A program made the position numbers and the translations under genes. Under the pieces are notes generated by a model. That model saw nothing but the letters and a program-made list of their open reading frames with translations, searched no databases and was not told the DNA's origin. 21,424 nt of DNA, taken from NCBI GenBank assembly GCA_964225135.1, contig CAXQNQ010000284.1, positions 1 to 21,424 of the forward strand, given 5' to 3'. Positions 7,868-15,474 of the stretch are shown here, one piece after another. The DNA comes from AM-2324 sp964225135 (GTDB lineage: Bacteria; Bacteroidota; Bacteroidia; Chitinophagales; Saprospiraceae). The stretch's first letter is position 1. Each line of letters begins with the position of its first letter.

Positions 7868-8819
7868 CTGTCCATTTTTTATAATAATATCGAGCTGCAA
7901 CCAAATCTTCCAAAGCATAGCCCACCGATTTAAACAAGGTGATATCGGATGACCTTCTTTCAAAAAAGTCCTTAGTTTGGCATAAATCAAAAAGATCTCC
8001 AAGTACATTTTCCGGTCCGATTATACCCTGCTCAAGTGGTATTTTTAAATCACCACTTTCTTTCATAGCCATTAATTGCACATCAGCAAATACTTTTGAC
8101 CTTTGCAACACCTCATCATCTGCTTCTCTCATATGAGGTTTAAAAGAACCTACTAAGTCGATATGTTGACCAGCTCTTAGGTTAGCTCCATGAATTAACG
8201 GTGTGGCACTTAAAGTCGCTGTACTAATGATATCTGCTCTAGGAATAGCTGAATCCAAATCCTCAACCACCTCAATAGCATAGGATTCATCACTCAAAAA
8301 CTTTTTTACCTGTTCAGCCTTGTTCGTATCTCTACCCCAAATCAATACTTGCTCAATCGGCCTAACAGAACTATGCGCTCGAATTAGCTCCGGGCTTAAT
8401 GCACCAGTGCCTATCATTAAAAGTATTCTACTAGAAGGATTAGACAAAAAGGAAGATGCTAAAGCAGAAGCCGCAGCTGTCCGCTTATTCGTCAAACTTT
8501 TCGCATCCAAAATAGCCTTAACAACGCCACTTGGAGCATCCAAGTATATATAAGTGCCTTGAATAGAAGGTAGATTAAGTTTGAAATTATTAGGACTTAA
8601 GGTAACCACCTTCACTCCAGCATCTACCCCATCCTGCCAAGCCGGCATTAACAACATAGAAGTATCCACACCGGACTGCCTATTAGGGAAATCATGATGA
8701 TGACGTTCAGGGGCCAGCATATCATTAGTGGAAAACCCCATTTGGAGTTCATAGACCAAGTCCACAAAATCTGTATTTGCTTCAATAAATGCTTGATCTA
8801 TGTAAATAGGCTTTGCCAT
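7848..8819 (-). CDS. Delta1-pyrroline-2-carboxylate reductase, ornithine cyclodeaminase family
   Basis: A 323-residue member of the ornithine cyclodeaminase/mu-crystallin family. It shows the N-terminal dimerisation/substrate region with GVKVVTLSPNN (68-78), LTNKRTAAASALAS (109-122), a Rossmann NAD(P) loop MIGTGALSPELIRAH (135-149), the loop DLVGSFKPHMREAD (221-234) and SVGYALEDLVAA (298-309). Family members include ornithine cyclodeaminase, alanine dehydrogenase and pyrroline/piperideine-2-carboxylate reductase (LhpI). The gene overlaps the trans-3-hydroxyproline dehydratase by 20 nt. This makes the reductase assignment the best: it would reduce the dehydratase product to L-proline with NAD(P)H. 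It is first in a three-gene operon. Activity on ornithine or other cyclic imines cannot be excluded from sequence alone. Confidence 0.87.
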   Translation of the reverse strand: MAKPIYIDQAFIEANTDFVDLVYELQMGFSTNDMLAPERHHHDFPNRQSGVDTSMLLMPAWQDGVDAGVKVVTLSPNNFKLNLPSIQGTYIYLDAPSGVVKAILDAKSLTNKRTAAASALASSFLSNPSSRILLMIGTGALSPELIRAHSSVRPIEQVLIWGRDTNKAEQVKKFLSDESYAIEVVEDLDSAIPRADIISTATLSATPLIHGANLRAGQHIDLVGSFKPHMREADDEVLQRSKVFADVQLMAMKESGDLKIPLEQGIIGPENVLGDLFDLCQTKDFFERRSSDITLFKSVGYALEDLVAARYYYKKWTDVKGIP

Positions 8820-8905
8820 AAAATTGATATACTATTAGACAATGAAACGCCTTCACGCTATGTTATTCCCAATATAAGTAATGCAATTAAATTTATAACT
8901 AGATG

Positions 8906-8940
8906 AAAAAACCGATCAATACATTCAGTATTAATCGGTT
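8906..8940 (-). terminator. Intrinsic terminator after the propeller gene
   Basis: On the minus strand, AACCGATTAATAC pairs with GTATTGATCGGTT (13 bp with one mismatch) around a 5-nt loop, and the stem runs into a TTTTTT tract (complement of 8906-8911). It lies about 43 nt after the stop of the propeller gene and about 85 nt before the reductase start, so it separates those two units. Confidence 0.85.
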
Positions 8941-8983
8941 AAATAAACCATAATAATCTTTCTTAAACTTTATAAAAGCCACT

Positions 8984-11125
8984 CTAATTAATGACTAGTT
9001 TATTCCTAGCTAATAATTTTTCATCTTGGCGAACTTCCAAAAAATAAATCCCCTTATCATACTGCTCTAAATTAATTGTCTGTTGATATATACCTTCAGT
9101 GTACCTACCCAATCCATAGTTTGAAACCAATTGGCCAAGATTATTATATAGGTATAGGCTAAGGTTTGTAGTATTTGCTACCTTAAAGTCTAGGGTAGTA
9201 TATGTATCAGCTGGATTAGGATACAGCAATAAATCAGAGGGTAAACTTTGAATATTCAAACTTGTATTATTAGTTGATTCAGGAGCAAATGAATACAATC
9301 CATAAAGCACACTTCCCCACCATAAAGTACCTGCATCATCAAATCGAATAGTCGAGTTAATAGAAGAATTTTCATGAGGTACATCCTCAATAAACCATTC
9401 TTCCCATTGATTATCTAATAGCGTTGTAATACCATACTGATGCGCAAAATAAAGTCTACCTTCAGCGTCACTCTCCACAGCAAAGGCATTATAATTTGAT
9501 AAATCATTGATATGCTCTACAATAGGGTTCGTAAATTCTTGTCCATCAAACTTTATCACACCAGCAAGATCTGATGGTACCCAAACGTTCCCATTAATAT
9601 CGAAATAAAAATCTCCATAAGGCCTTTTTATTGCCTCGTGATCCACACCATCATAAGTTGTCCAGACACCACTAGGGCTGACTGTTTGAATGATATATTC
9701 ATTATCCCAAGAATGAGAACCAATCCATAAATTATCAGAACCATCCATACCGAAAGCAGTAATCGCTTCAAGGGCGTTTAGTTGAGAGTTACTCTCGTTA
9801 TACTCAGATACCAGTCCATCTTCAATAATATATATTCGATCAAAGGAAGCAACATATATTTTCCCATTAGAATCTTTTACGATCGACCTACAAACACCAA
9901 GCTCCTCAAAGGACCATTCCAAGCCATCAAAGTGATATAATCCTTCATAGGAAGAAATCCATATATCGTCTTCTGATAAATAAAGTATATCTGAATCCCA
10001 AAAAGCCCACCAAGAATCATCCGTTGGCAACTCAAAATAGGACCATACTCCATCTGGACTTAATACGGCTATACTATTGGTAGAGGTAACCATTAAGAAG
10101 TAAACATTGCCATTTATATCTTTTTCAATACCATAAATTTTATTGTATTCGATACTTGTTGGTGAAATACTTGTGGTCTGAATAGTACCATTCTGATTAG
10201 ACGACAAATAGATATTATGACTTAACCAATGGACATTTTGATTATCCACGTAATAGTAGGTGAAATTTTCTCCATACAATGCTGTTTGCTCATTCGTATG
10301 AGGAATCCAAGTATCTCCCTCCAACCTTAAAATACTAGTTGGAGTATTGACTATATAAACATGCCCATCTGTATCTTCTGTAAATTTTACCTCATGAATA
10401 GTCCCAATAGGTATTCCATATAATTGCCATTGCTCGCCATCATAACGAGCTATACTATCTAAATCTGCAGAAACAAAAAGATCCCCATTCTGACTAAAAA
10501 ATAATTCCGAATCTAAGTAGGGTTGAAGAGAGGTTCCTTCAGATATATTAATCCAACTATCATTCTCTAACTTAAGCACACCATTTTGTGCTCCAGCATA
10601 TACATTTCCTGATTGATCAATCTCAATATCCCAAACTTCAAAAAAAAGATTGCCTAATTCAGCTTCTGCATACTTGGTCCAGTTGTCCCCCTGTTTCCTA
10701 AAAATCCCTTCAGAGGTACCTACCCATAAATCTCCATTATCCGCAACCTCAATATCATACAACTTGATTGTATTTACATTAGAAATACCTACAGGTACTT
10801 CAATATCCACAAAATCAGAACCATCAAACCGCGCCAGTACTACATCATAAGTACCAATAAAAGTATTTCCACTTGCTGAAAGCGCCACAGATTGTATATG
10901 ATTGCTAGGAAGACTTGTATCATAGGTATTGAATGTAGATCGCACCAAAGTTGTCTTATCAATAACCACAAGACCAGCATTGGTTGCCAATATTAAGTCA
11001 TTACCCGAATCAACTAAATCGTTAATCTGTTCTGGACTCTTAAAAGATGTCCATTCTTGTGCCTTTAACAAATATGGAAAGGAAAAAATCAAGCAGGTTA
11101 ATGATATGTACTTGAGGATCTTCAT
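8984..11125 (-). CDS. Exported beta-propeller protein with T9SS sorting tail
   Basis: A 713-residue secreted or surface protein. I chose the ATG at 11125 because it opens a clear signal peptide (MKILKYISLT, hydrophobic core, cleavage after LLKA before QEW). The open frame reaches 29 codons further upstream, but that part would bury the signal peptide. The body (about 30-625) is made of repeated blades with motifs such as GDLWVGTSEGIF, GNVYAGAQNGVL, DNLWIGSHSW and GTLWWGSVLYGLYSF. These resemble the Reg_prop (two-component regulator propeller) repeats of hybrid sensors, but there is no membrane segment, kinase or regulator domain. Residues 632-713 are a T9SS type A sorting domain (LLYPNPADT, LYNNLGQLV, KGIYFLEV). 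It is divergent from the helical-repeat gene across a 189-nt gap and ends at a hairpin terminator. The ligand or role is unknown. Confidence 0.9.
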   Translation of the reverse strand: MKILKYISLTCLIFSFPYLLKAQEWTSFKSPEQINDLVDSGNDLILATNAGLVVIDKTTLVRSTFNTYDTSLPSNHIQSVALSASGNTFIGTYDVVLARFDGSDFVDIEVPVGISNVNTIKLYDIEVADNGDLWVGTSEGIFRKQGDNWTKYAEAELGNLFFEVWDIEIDQSGNVYAGAQNGVLKLENDSWINISEGTSLQPYLDSELFFSQNGDLFVSADLDSIARYDGEQWQLYGIPIGTIHEVKFTEDTDGHVYIVNTPTSILRLEGDTWIPHTNEQTALYGENFTYYYVDNQNVHWLSHNIYLSSNQNGTIQTTSISPTSIEYNKIYGIEKDINGNVYFLMVTSTNSIAVLSPDGVWSYFELPTDDSWWAFWDSDILYLSEDDIWISSYEGLYHFDGLEWSFEELGVCRSIVKDSNGKIYVASFDRIYIIEDGLVSEYNESNSQLNALEAITAFGMDGSDNLWIGSHSWDNEYIIQTVSPSGVWTTYDGVDHEAIKRPYGDFYFDINGNVWVPSDLAGVIKFDGQEFTNPIVEHINDLSNYNAFAVESDAEGRLYFAHQYGITTLLDNQWEEWFIEDVPHENSSINSTIRFDDAGTLWWGSVLYGLYSFAPESTNNTSLNIQSLPSDLLLYPNPADTYTTLDFKVANTTNLSLYLYNNLGQLVSNYGLGRYTEGIYQQTINLEQYDKGIYFLEVRQDEKLLARNKLVIN

Positions 11126-11226
11126 ATTAACTGTTTTAATAATTTCAATAATGAAAAATGGGATAACCAAATAATTCTTACTAAAACTATTACTTTTTAC
11201 CTGTGAGAACAAATAGTATTCTCTTC

Positions 11227-11242
11227 TAAAATAAGGTTTCTA
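11227..11242. repeat. 16-nt direct repeat, copy 1
   Basis: TAAAATAAGGTTTCTA, identical to a second copy 65 nt to the right. It lies in the divergent gap between the propeller gene and the helical-repeat gene. Confidence 0.8.
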
Positions 11243-11291
11243 ATAAGAATTATACACTATTTTATTATTATATTGTGTTATTTATATTAAA

Positions 11292-11307
11292 TAAAATAAG
11301 GTTTCTA
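11292..11307. repeat. 16-nt direct repeat, copy 2
   Basis: A second exact copy of TAAAATAAGGTTTCTA, ending 7 nt before the ATG of the helical-repeat gene. Its AAGG lies about 12 nt before that ATG and could serve as a weak ribosome binding site, which may explain this copy but not the other one. Confidence 0.8.
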
Positions 11308-11314
11308 TTTTTTT

Positions 11315-12793
11315 ATGAAGTCACCCTCTACTTATTTATTTGATCTAGTTAAAAGTCTAACAAAGGCTCAAAAGCGATACATCAAAGTACAAGCAGGTTC
11401 TAAAGAAAAGGATTATACCGAATTAATGGACGCGCTCCTAAGACAACAGGTATATAACGAAGCGCAATTGTATCAAGAACATAAAGGTGCCAACTTCCTT
11501 AAGCATTTAGCAGTAAACAAACAGTATCTATATGAACTTGTACTAAAGTCCTTAGCGCAATTTGGCCAAAAAAGTATGGAGGATAAGGTGTATGAAAAAA
11601 TTATTGCTGCTAATACACTTATAAGTAAAGGATTATATCAAGCCAGCTATAAAGCATTAAAAAAAGGTAAAAAAACAGCCGAAAGATATGAGTTATTTGA
11701 ACTGCAACTCTTAATACTTAATGTGGAAAAAAAGTTACTGGCAGACCAGCAAGTGAAATCAAAGCAAAAGCATTCCATTCAAGAAAGGTTTAACCAAGAG
11801 ATTCATATTATTAATCAAATAAGAAACACTGCTGAATATTGGTACTTGAATCAAAAACTTAATGAGTTTCAATTACGCTTCCAAAAAGCGCAAACAAAAG
11901 AACAACAAGATTTTATTGATTCCATTTTACAATCAGAATTATTTCAATCTATAGATAAGGCTACTAATCTTAAGAGTAAAATCTATTTCTTTCAAGCTAA
12001 TGCCACTTACCAATTTATGTCTGGTAATACCCAGCAAGCATATGATTTCAACAAGCAATTTCTAAATCTTCTAGAATACAATCCAGAATTTCTGATGATT
12101 TATGCAGAACGATACCTCAGCACATTAAATAACATGCTGATTGATAGCTTGATTATAGGTAAATATGAAATTCTTGATGAAGGATTAAACAGACTCATTA
12201 ATACCACTAAACGGAAGGAATTTAAATCAATAAAGAATATTGATTCTAGAGTTTTTAGACAACGATATCTATTACTTTTAAATTGGTGTCTAAGTCAAAA
12301 TGAAATTAAAAAGGCTATGCAATGGATTCCAGAAATTGAGGCAGGACTTGAAGAACATGGTGTCAAAATTGAGCGACATCATAGAATAACTTTTTACTAT
12401 CTAAATGCCTATCTCCTTTTCCTAAATCAAAAATATGACAAGGCCCTCCAATGGATAAACTATATCATAAATGATTCGAATGAAAACGTTGTCAAAGAAA
12501 TATTCTACTTCGCTAGAGACCTCAATCTATTGATACATTTTGAACTTGGAAATTATACTTTATTGCAATCACTGCTTGCATCTACTCCTAAATATCTACA
12601 AGCAAGAAGAGCTTTATACAATACAGAGCGAACACTCTTTAACTATCTCAATAAAGCCATAAAATTTTCAGCTAAAGCAGAAAAAGCAAAAATCACAAGT
12701 ACTTTTAGAAATGACATACAGCAACACTTTAATGATCCCAAAGAAAAAAGAGTATTCAATTACTTAGACCTAAGACTTTGGGAAATCAAATAA
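11315..12793 (+). CDS. Cytoplasmic alpha-helical repeat protein, Bacteroidota family of unknown function
   Basis: A 492-residue protein with no signal peptide or membrane segment. It begins with a basic stretch (SLTKAQKRYIKVQAG, about 14-28). Then follow YTELMDALLRQQVYNEAQL and LKHLAVNKQYLYELVLKSLAQF (about 64-85), a pattern I recall from uncharacterised helical proteins of Bacteroidota. The rest is rich in Leu, Lys, Gln and Tyr helices consistent with degenerate TPR-like repeats. Function is unknown; such scaffolds usually mediate protein contacts. The gene is divergent from the propeller gene, with the 16-nt direct repeat in between. It ends only 11 nt from the end of the convergent TPR lipoprotein gene, with no terminator visible between them. 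Confidence 0.85.
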   Translation: MKSPSTYLFDLVKSLTKAQKRYIKVQAGSKEKDYTELMDALLRQQVYNEAQLYQEHKGANFLKHLAVNKQYLYELVLKSLAQFGQKSMEDKVYEKIIAANTLISKGLYQASYKALKKGKKTAERYELFELQLLILNVEKKLLADQQVKSKQKHSIQERFNQEIHIINQIRNTAEYWYLNQKLNEFQLRFQKAQTKEQQDFIDSILQSELFQSIDKATNLKSKIYFFQANATYQFMSGNTQQAYDFNKQFLNLLEYNPEFLMIYAERYLSTLNNMLIDSLIIGKYEILDEGLNRLINTTKRKEFKSIKNIDSRVFRQRYLLLLNWCLSQNEIKKAMQWIPEIEAGLEEHGVKIERHHRITFYYLNAYLLFLNQKYDKALQWINYIINDSNENVVKEIFYFARDLNLLIHFELGNYTLLQSLLASTPKYLQARRALYNTERTLFNYLNKAIKFSAKAEKAKITSTFRNDIQQHFNDPKEKRVFNYLDLRLWEIK

Positions 12794-12804
12794 GATGAAC
12801 ATCC

Positions 12805-14436
12805 TTAATCCCCTAAAGCTTCTGTATTATGGTTTGCATAAAGATTTTGCAACTCTTCTTGGACAAGTTCAGATTCTTCCATTTGTCCAAGCGCTTTCAA
12901 TGCAGCATATTTGCCTTCCAAAGACTTAGCCCGCCTTGGCATTCGAGCCAGTGACCGATCAAATTGTTCTTGTGCCTCCTGGTAGCGTTCTTGTGCTAAT
13001 AACCATTCCCCATATTGTTCAAAGGAAGGCTTAGCTATGCTAGGAGGTCCGGTAGGATAATTGGTTCTATCCTCCAAATCTACTGCTTGTTGCATCCTAG
13101 ATTCAAATAGAGCCTCATCCTTATTCAATAAGGCCTTATAAGCTTCTATTTGATTAACCATCACCTGAGCCATGCGCACGGCATTTTCGGTAGGCGCATA
13201 CCTGCTATTACCAGAGGCACACATAGCCACACCAGAATCTCCAATATTCAATGAGTCTAAATATATATTAGAAGTTAACCATTTGATCTCCTCTTCCAAA
13301 GTCTCTACATCCTGATTTTGAAAAGCTAGCTGAGCGCGTATAAAGCTTCGCTCCGCCTTAGAGGATATACTTAAATCAGTAACATCTACGTCTACATCAA
13401 GTACATTATTAGCCCCAGCTTCACCCGTTTCAACCAATTGGCTGTTTTGCATACCCAATAGGTAACCTCTAGCTCCTTTAGTGGGATCTTTTGGTGTATA
13501 GGTAAGCATCTCGTTCAGCAGTTGTGCTGCTTCCTCATAGCGACCCTGTTGCAATAAACCATAGTGCCACCAAGCTAGAGAGTGATAGCCCCTTGCTCCA
13601 TCAGATAGACCTAAATGTTCCATTCTAGCGACACTTGCATCATAAGAGCGTTCATTCGAATGGACTACACCATCCCAATTCCCCAATGCTAAATATATAT
13701 GAGACGGCATATGCAAGGCATGGGCAGCATCTGGAGCTACCTTAGCATAAGCATCAGCAGCATCTACAGCATCAGCAGCAGAAACAGGGCCATCTAAGGC
13801 ATGAATTTTATAGTGCAGAGCCCCCGGATGTAATGGATTAACTGCAATTATCTCATCTGCAATAGCTGCTGCTTTACGTAGATCATCGCTACCATCTCCA
13901 TAATTTTCAGTGGTCCATATCAATGAAAGGGCATAAAATGCCGCAATCTCTTGGTTCGTTGGATATTTCTTATGTAGTGCACTCAAATGCTCTTTAATCA
14001 ACATATTCCTAGTATCAAAGTCACCATCGCCATACATCAACTCTACCACAGCCCACAAGTCCTGCTCCATAGGATCTTCTATGCTGGCCATTCGATCTTG
14101 ACGAGTAGGTCCAAAACGAGCAAGCACCGCTTTCCCATCTTCTGTATTTTGCAACTTCCATAATGCCTTGTAATGACACATCGCCTCTCCCCAATGCGTT
14201 AATATCTCTGTGCTATCTGATGCAGTAGCCTCCTCAAAAGCTGTTAAAGCATCATCGTACTCAAAATTATGTAGTAATAGCAGGCCTTCGTCAAATTTTT
14301 CTTGAACGGCAGGATTGAGTGTGAAGCCATGTTCTAATTGCCCCAAAACAACCGAATCGGATGCATCTACTGTATCTTGATTGGAACAGCTAAATAGGAA
14401 TAAACAAGCGAGAAAAAGGAATATTATTAACCGCAT
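12805..14436 (-). CDS. TPR-repeat lipoprotein with conserved His-rich motifs
   Basis: A 543-residue exported lipoprotein. The signal peptide ends in a lipobox LFSC with C17 as the probable acylated Cys. The body is TPR-like: FDEGLLLLHNFEYDDALTAFEEA (48-70) is a clear first repeat, and EEAAQLLNEML and YQEAQEQFDRSLARMP are later ones. Residues 201-215 (PLHPGALHYKIHALD) and 239-254 (HALHMPSHIYLALGNW) form a strikingly His-rich pair that I recognise as conserved in a family usually labelled simply TPR protein; it could bind a metal or a ligand. The start codon follows a leader with nested inverted repeats, and upstream lies the terminator of the SGNH-like lipoprotein gene. A role in envelope assembly or binding is inference. 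Confidence 0.87.
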   Translation of the reverse strand: MRLIIFLFLACLFLFSCSNQDTVDASDSVVLGQLEHGFTLNPAVQEKFDEGLLLLHNFEYDDALTAFEEATASDSTEILTHWGEAMCHYKALWKLQNTEDGKAVLARFGPTRQDRMASIEDPMEQDLWAVVELMYGDGDFDTRNMLIKEHLSALHKKYPTNQEIAAFYALSLIWTTENYGDGSDDLRKAAAIADEIIAVNPLHPGALHYKIHALDGPVSAADAVDAADAYAKVAPDAAHALHMPSHIYLALGNWDGVVHSNERSYDASVARMEHLGLSDGARGYHSLAWWHYGLLQQGRYEEAAQLLNEMLTYTPKDPTKGARGYLLGMQNSQLVETGEAGANNVLDVDVDVTDLSISSKAERSFIRAQLAFQNQDVETLEEEIKWLTSNIYLDSLNIGDSGVAMCASGNSRYAPTENAVRMAQVMVNQIEAYKALLNKDEALFESRMQQAVDLEDRTNYPTGPPSIAKPSFEQYGEWLLAQERYQEAQEQFDRSLARMPRRAKSLEGKYAALKALGQMEESELVQEELQNLYANHNTEALGD

Positions 14437-14504
14437 TATTAGAATATTTAAGTAATGTACTTAAGTTATTGATTCTTTTCTTATTACAAGAAATATTCTA
14501 ATAA
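14436..14504 (-). promoter_or_regulatory. Structured leader with nested inverted repeats before the TPR lipoprotein gene
   Basis: A perfect 13-nt inverted repeat (TTATTAGAATATT at 14436-14448 and AATATTCTAATAA at 14492-14504) encloses two smaller ones: TTAAGTA/TACTTAA (14448-14454 and 14458-14464, 3-nt loop) and TTTCTT/AAGAAA (14477-14482 and 14488-14493, 5-nt loop). On the transcript this could form a three-way junction whose closing stem reaches the A of the start codon. The sequence is A+T-rich, so it may instead be a promoter or operator. Confidence 0.45.
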
Positions 14505-14540
14505 AAAGAAACTGGGCACATAGGGATCTATGTGCCCAGT
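14501..14540 (-). terminator. Intrinsic terminator after the SGNH-like lipoprotein gene
   Basis: A perfect 12-bp stem, ACTGGGCACATA (14511-14522) pairing with TATGTGCCCAGT (14529-14540), has a 6-nt loop. On the minus strand it is followed by TTTCTTTTTAT. It lies 15 nt after the SGNH-like stop. On the plus strand no T-tract follows, so it works in the minus direction. Confidence 0.9.
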
Positions 14541-14555
14541 TCAGCAGTTAACTGC

Positions 14556-15416
14556 TTATTTTTTATAATCGGAATCATGATTATTCATAATATCCTGCGC
14601 TACAGCATGCAGATCAGTATTGAAGCCCGTATCATAATCAAAGGTACTCAAGTCAACACCATACAAAGTATTCAACCAAACTAGGCTACCCGTCTCCCGA
14701 ATGATATCACCTTGATGCCCTTTTGCGTCCGTGAACAGTGAAGTGGCTTGAGGACCCATTAAACCTATATCATCTAGTAGCTCCCCATCTAATTTCATCT
14801 GGGCTAAGTGCTTACTAGACCAACCAGTTGGAACCGTAAAGATATTTGTATTGGGAAATTCAACACGCAATTGATTAACCATAGAATCGTGAACAATTAC
14901 ATTCACCGCAAAATCATAATAGGCTTGAATCGAAGTGAAGCCATTAACCTGAGCTAGTGAATCCCAACTTGCAGGAAAATCAATCTGTGGAATGGCAATG
15001 AAAATTTCAATATCAGGATTACTCTGTAAGGCGTAATCAATCCACGCTCGATGGCCCTCAATGCGATCATCTGGTTCATGCCCCGCAGTCATTCCAAAAA
15101 TATCCACATCCCCTTGATCTAAGGCAGCCTTAATATCCAAATGCTCTTGAGTTTGAGCATCATTCCAGAAATTGATGGGTCTTCCGTTCTCCCCACCTCT
15201 AAAAATCAGATTACTTGTATGATCAACAAATCCAGCATCTAAAGCTAAATCATCTAATTTTTCTGCATAAGGTCTGAAAAAACTATTGCCGATAAGCAAC
15301 ATGTGGTAACCCTGTTCCTCATCAGCCATTGGATCATCCACAATTAAGCCATCATCTTGCTTACAAGAAGTGCACAAAAACAAAAAACTAAATAAGCCAA
15401 AAATCAATGTTCTCAT
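14556..15416 (-). CDS. SGNH-hydrolase-like lipoprotein
   Basis: A 286-residue exported protein with a short signal peptide and a likely acylated C18 (LCTSC, a slightly loose lipobox). The mature part starts with LLIGNSFFRPYA, the nucleophile block of SGNH/GDSL-type hydrolases (S45), and has FTDAKGHQGD near the C-terminus, with D230 and H234 in the typical DxxH spacing. A block II Gly may be in RGGENGR (73-79). The usual GxND of block III is not evident; the region reads FGMTAGHEPDD (107-117). Related uncharacterised Bacteroidota proteins fall near DUF4886. It could be an esterase or a carbohydrate deacetylase; the substrate is unknown. It follows the kelch/MopE gene by 58 nt, has an AAAGGA ribosome-binding-like site just before the ATG, and ends at a strong terminator. 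Confidence 0.8.
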   Translation of the reverse strand: MRTLIFGLFSFLFLCTSCKQDDGLIVDDPMADEEQGYHMLLIGNSFFRPYAEKLDDLALDAGFVDHTSNLIFRGGENGRPINFWNDAQTQEHLDIKAALDQGDVDIFGMTAGHEPDDRIEGHRAWIDYALQSNPDIEIFIAIPQIDFPASWDSLAQVNGFTSIQAYYDFAVNVIVHDSMVNQLRVEFPNTNIFTVPTGWSSKHLAQMKLDGELLDDIGLMGPQATSLFTDAKGHQGDIIRETGSLVWLNTLYGVDLSTFDYDTGFNTDLHAVAQDIMNNHDSDYKK

Positions 15417-15474
15417 TTTCCTTTTTTTATTTAAAGACTTAGAAAAATTGATTTGGTTTAATTCGCTTAAGAAC

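Noticed and set aside
7868..8008. N-terminal extension of the hydroxyproline dehydratase frame
   Set aside because: These 47 codons lie inside the reductase coding region and do not resemble the family N-terminus; the ATG at 7867 gives the usual length.
11126..11212. Earlier start for the propeller protein
   Set aside because: The 29 added residues would place the signal peptide internally.
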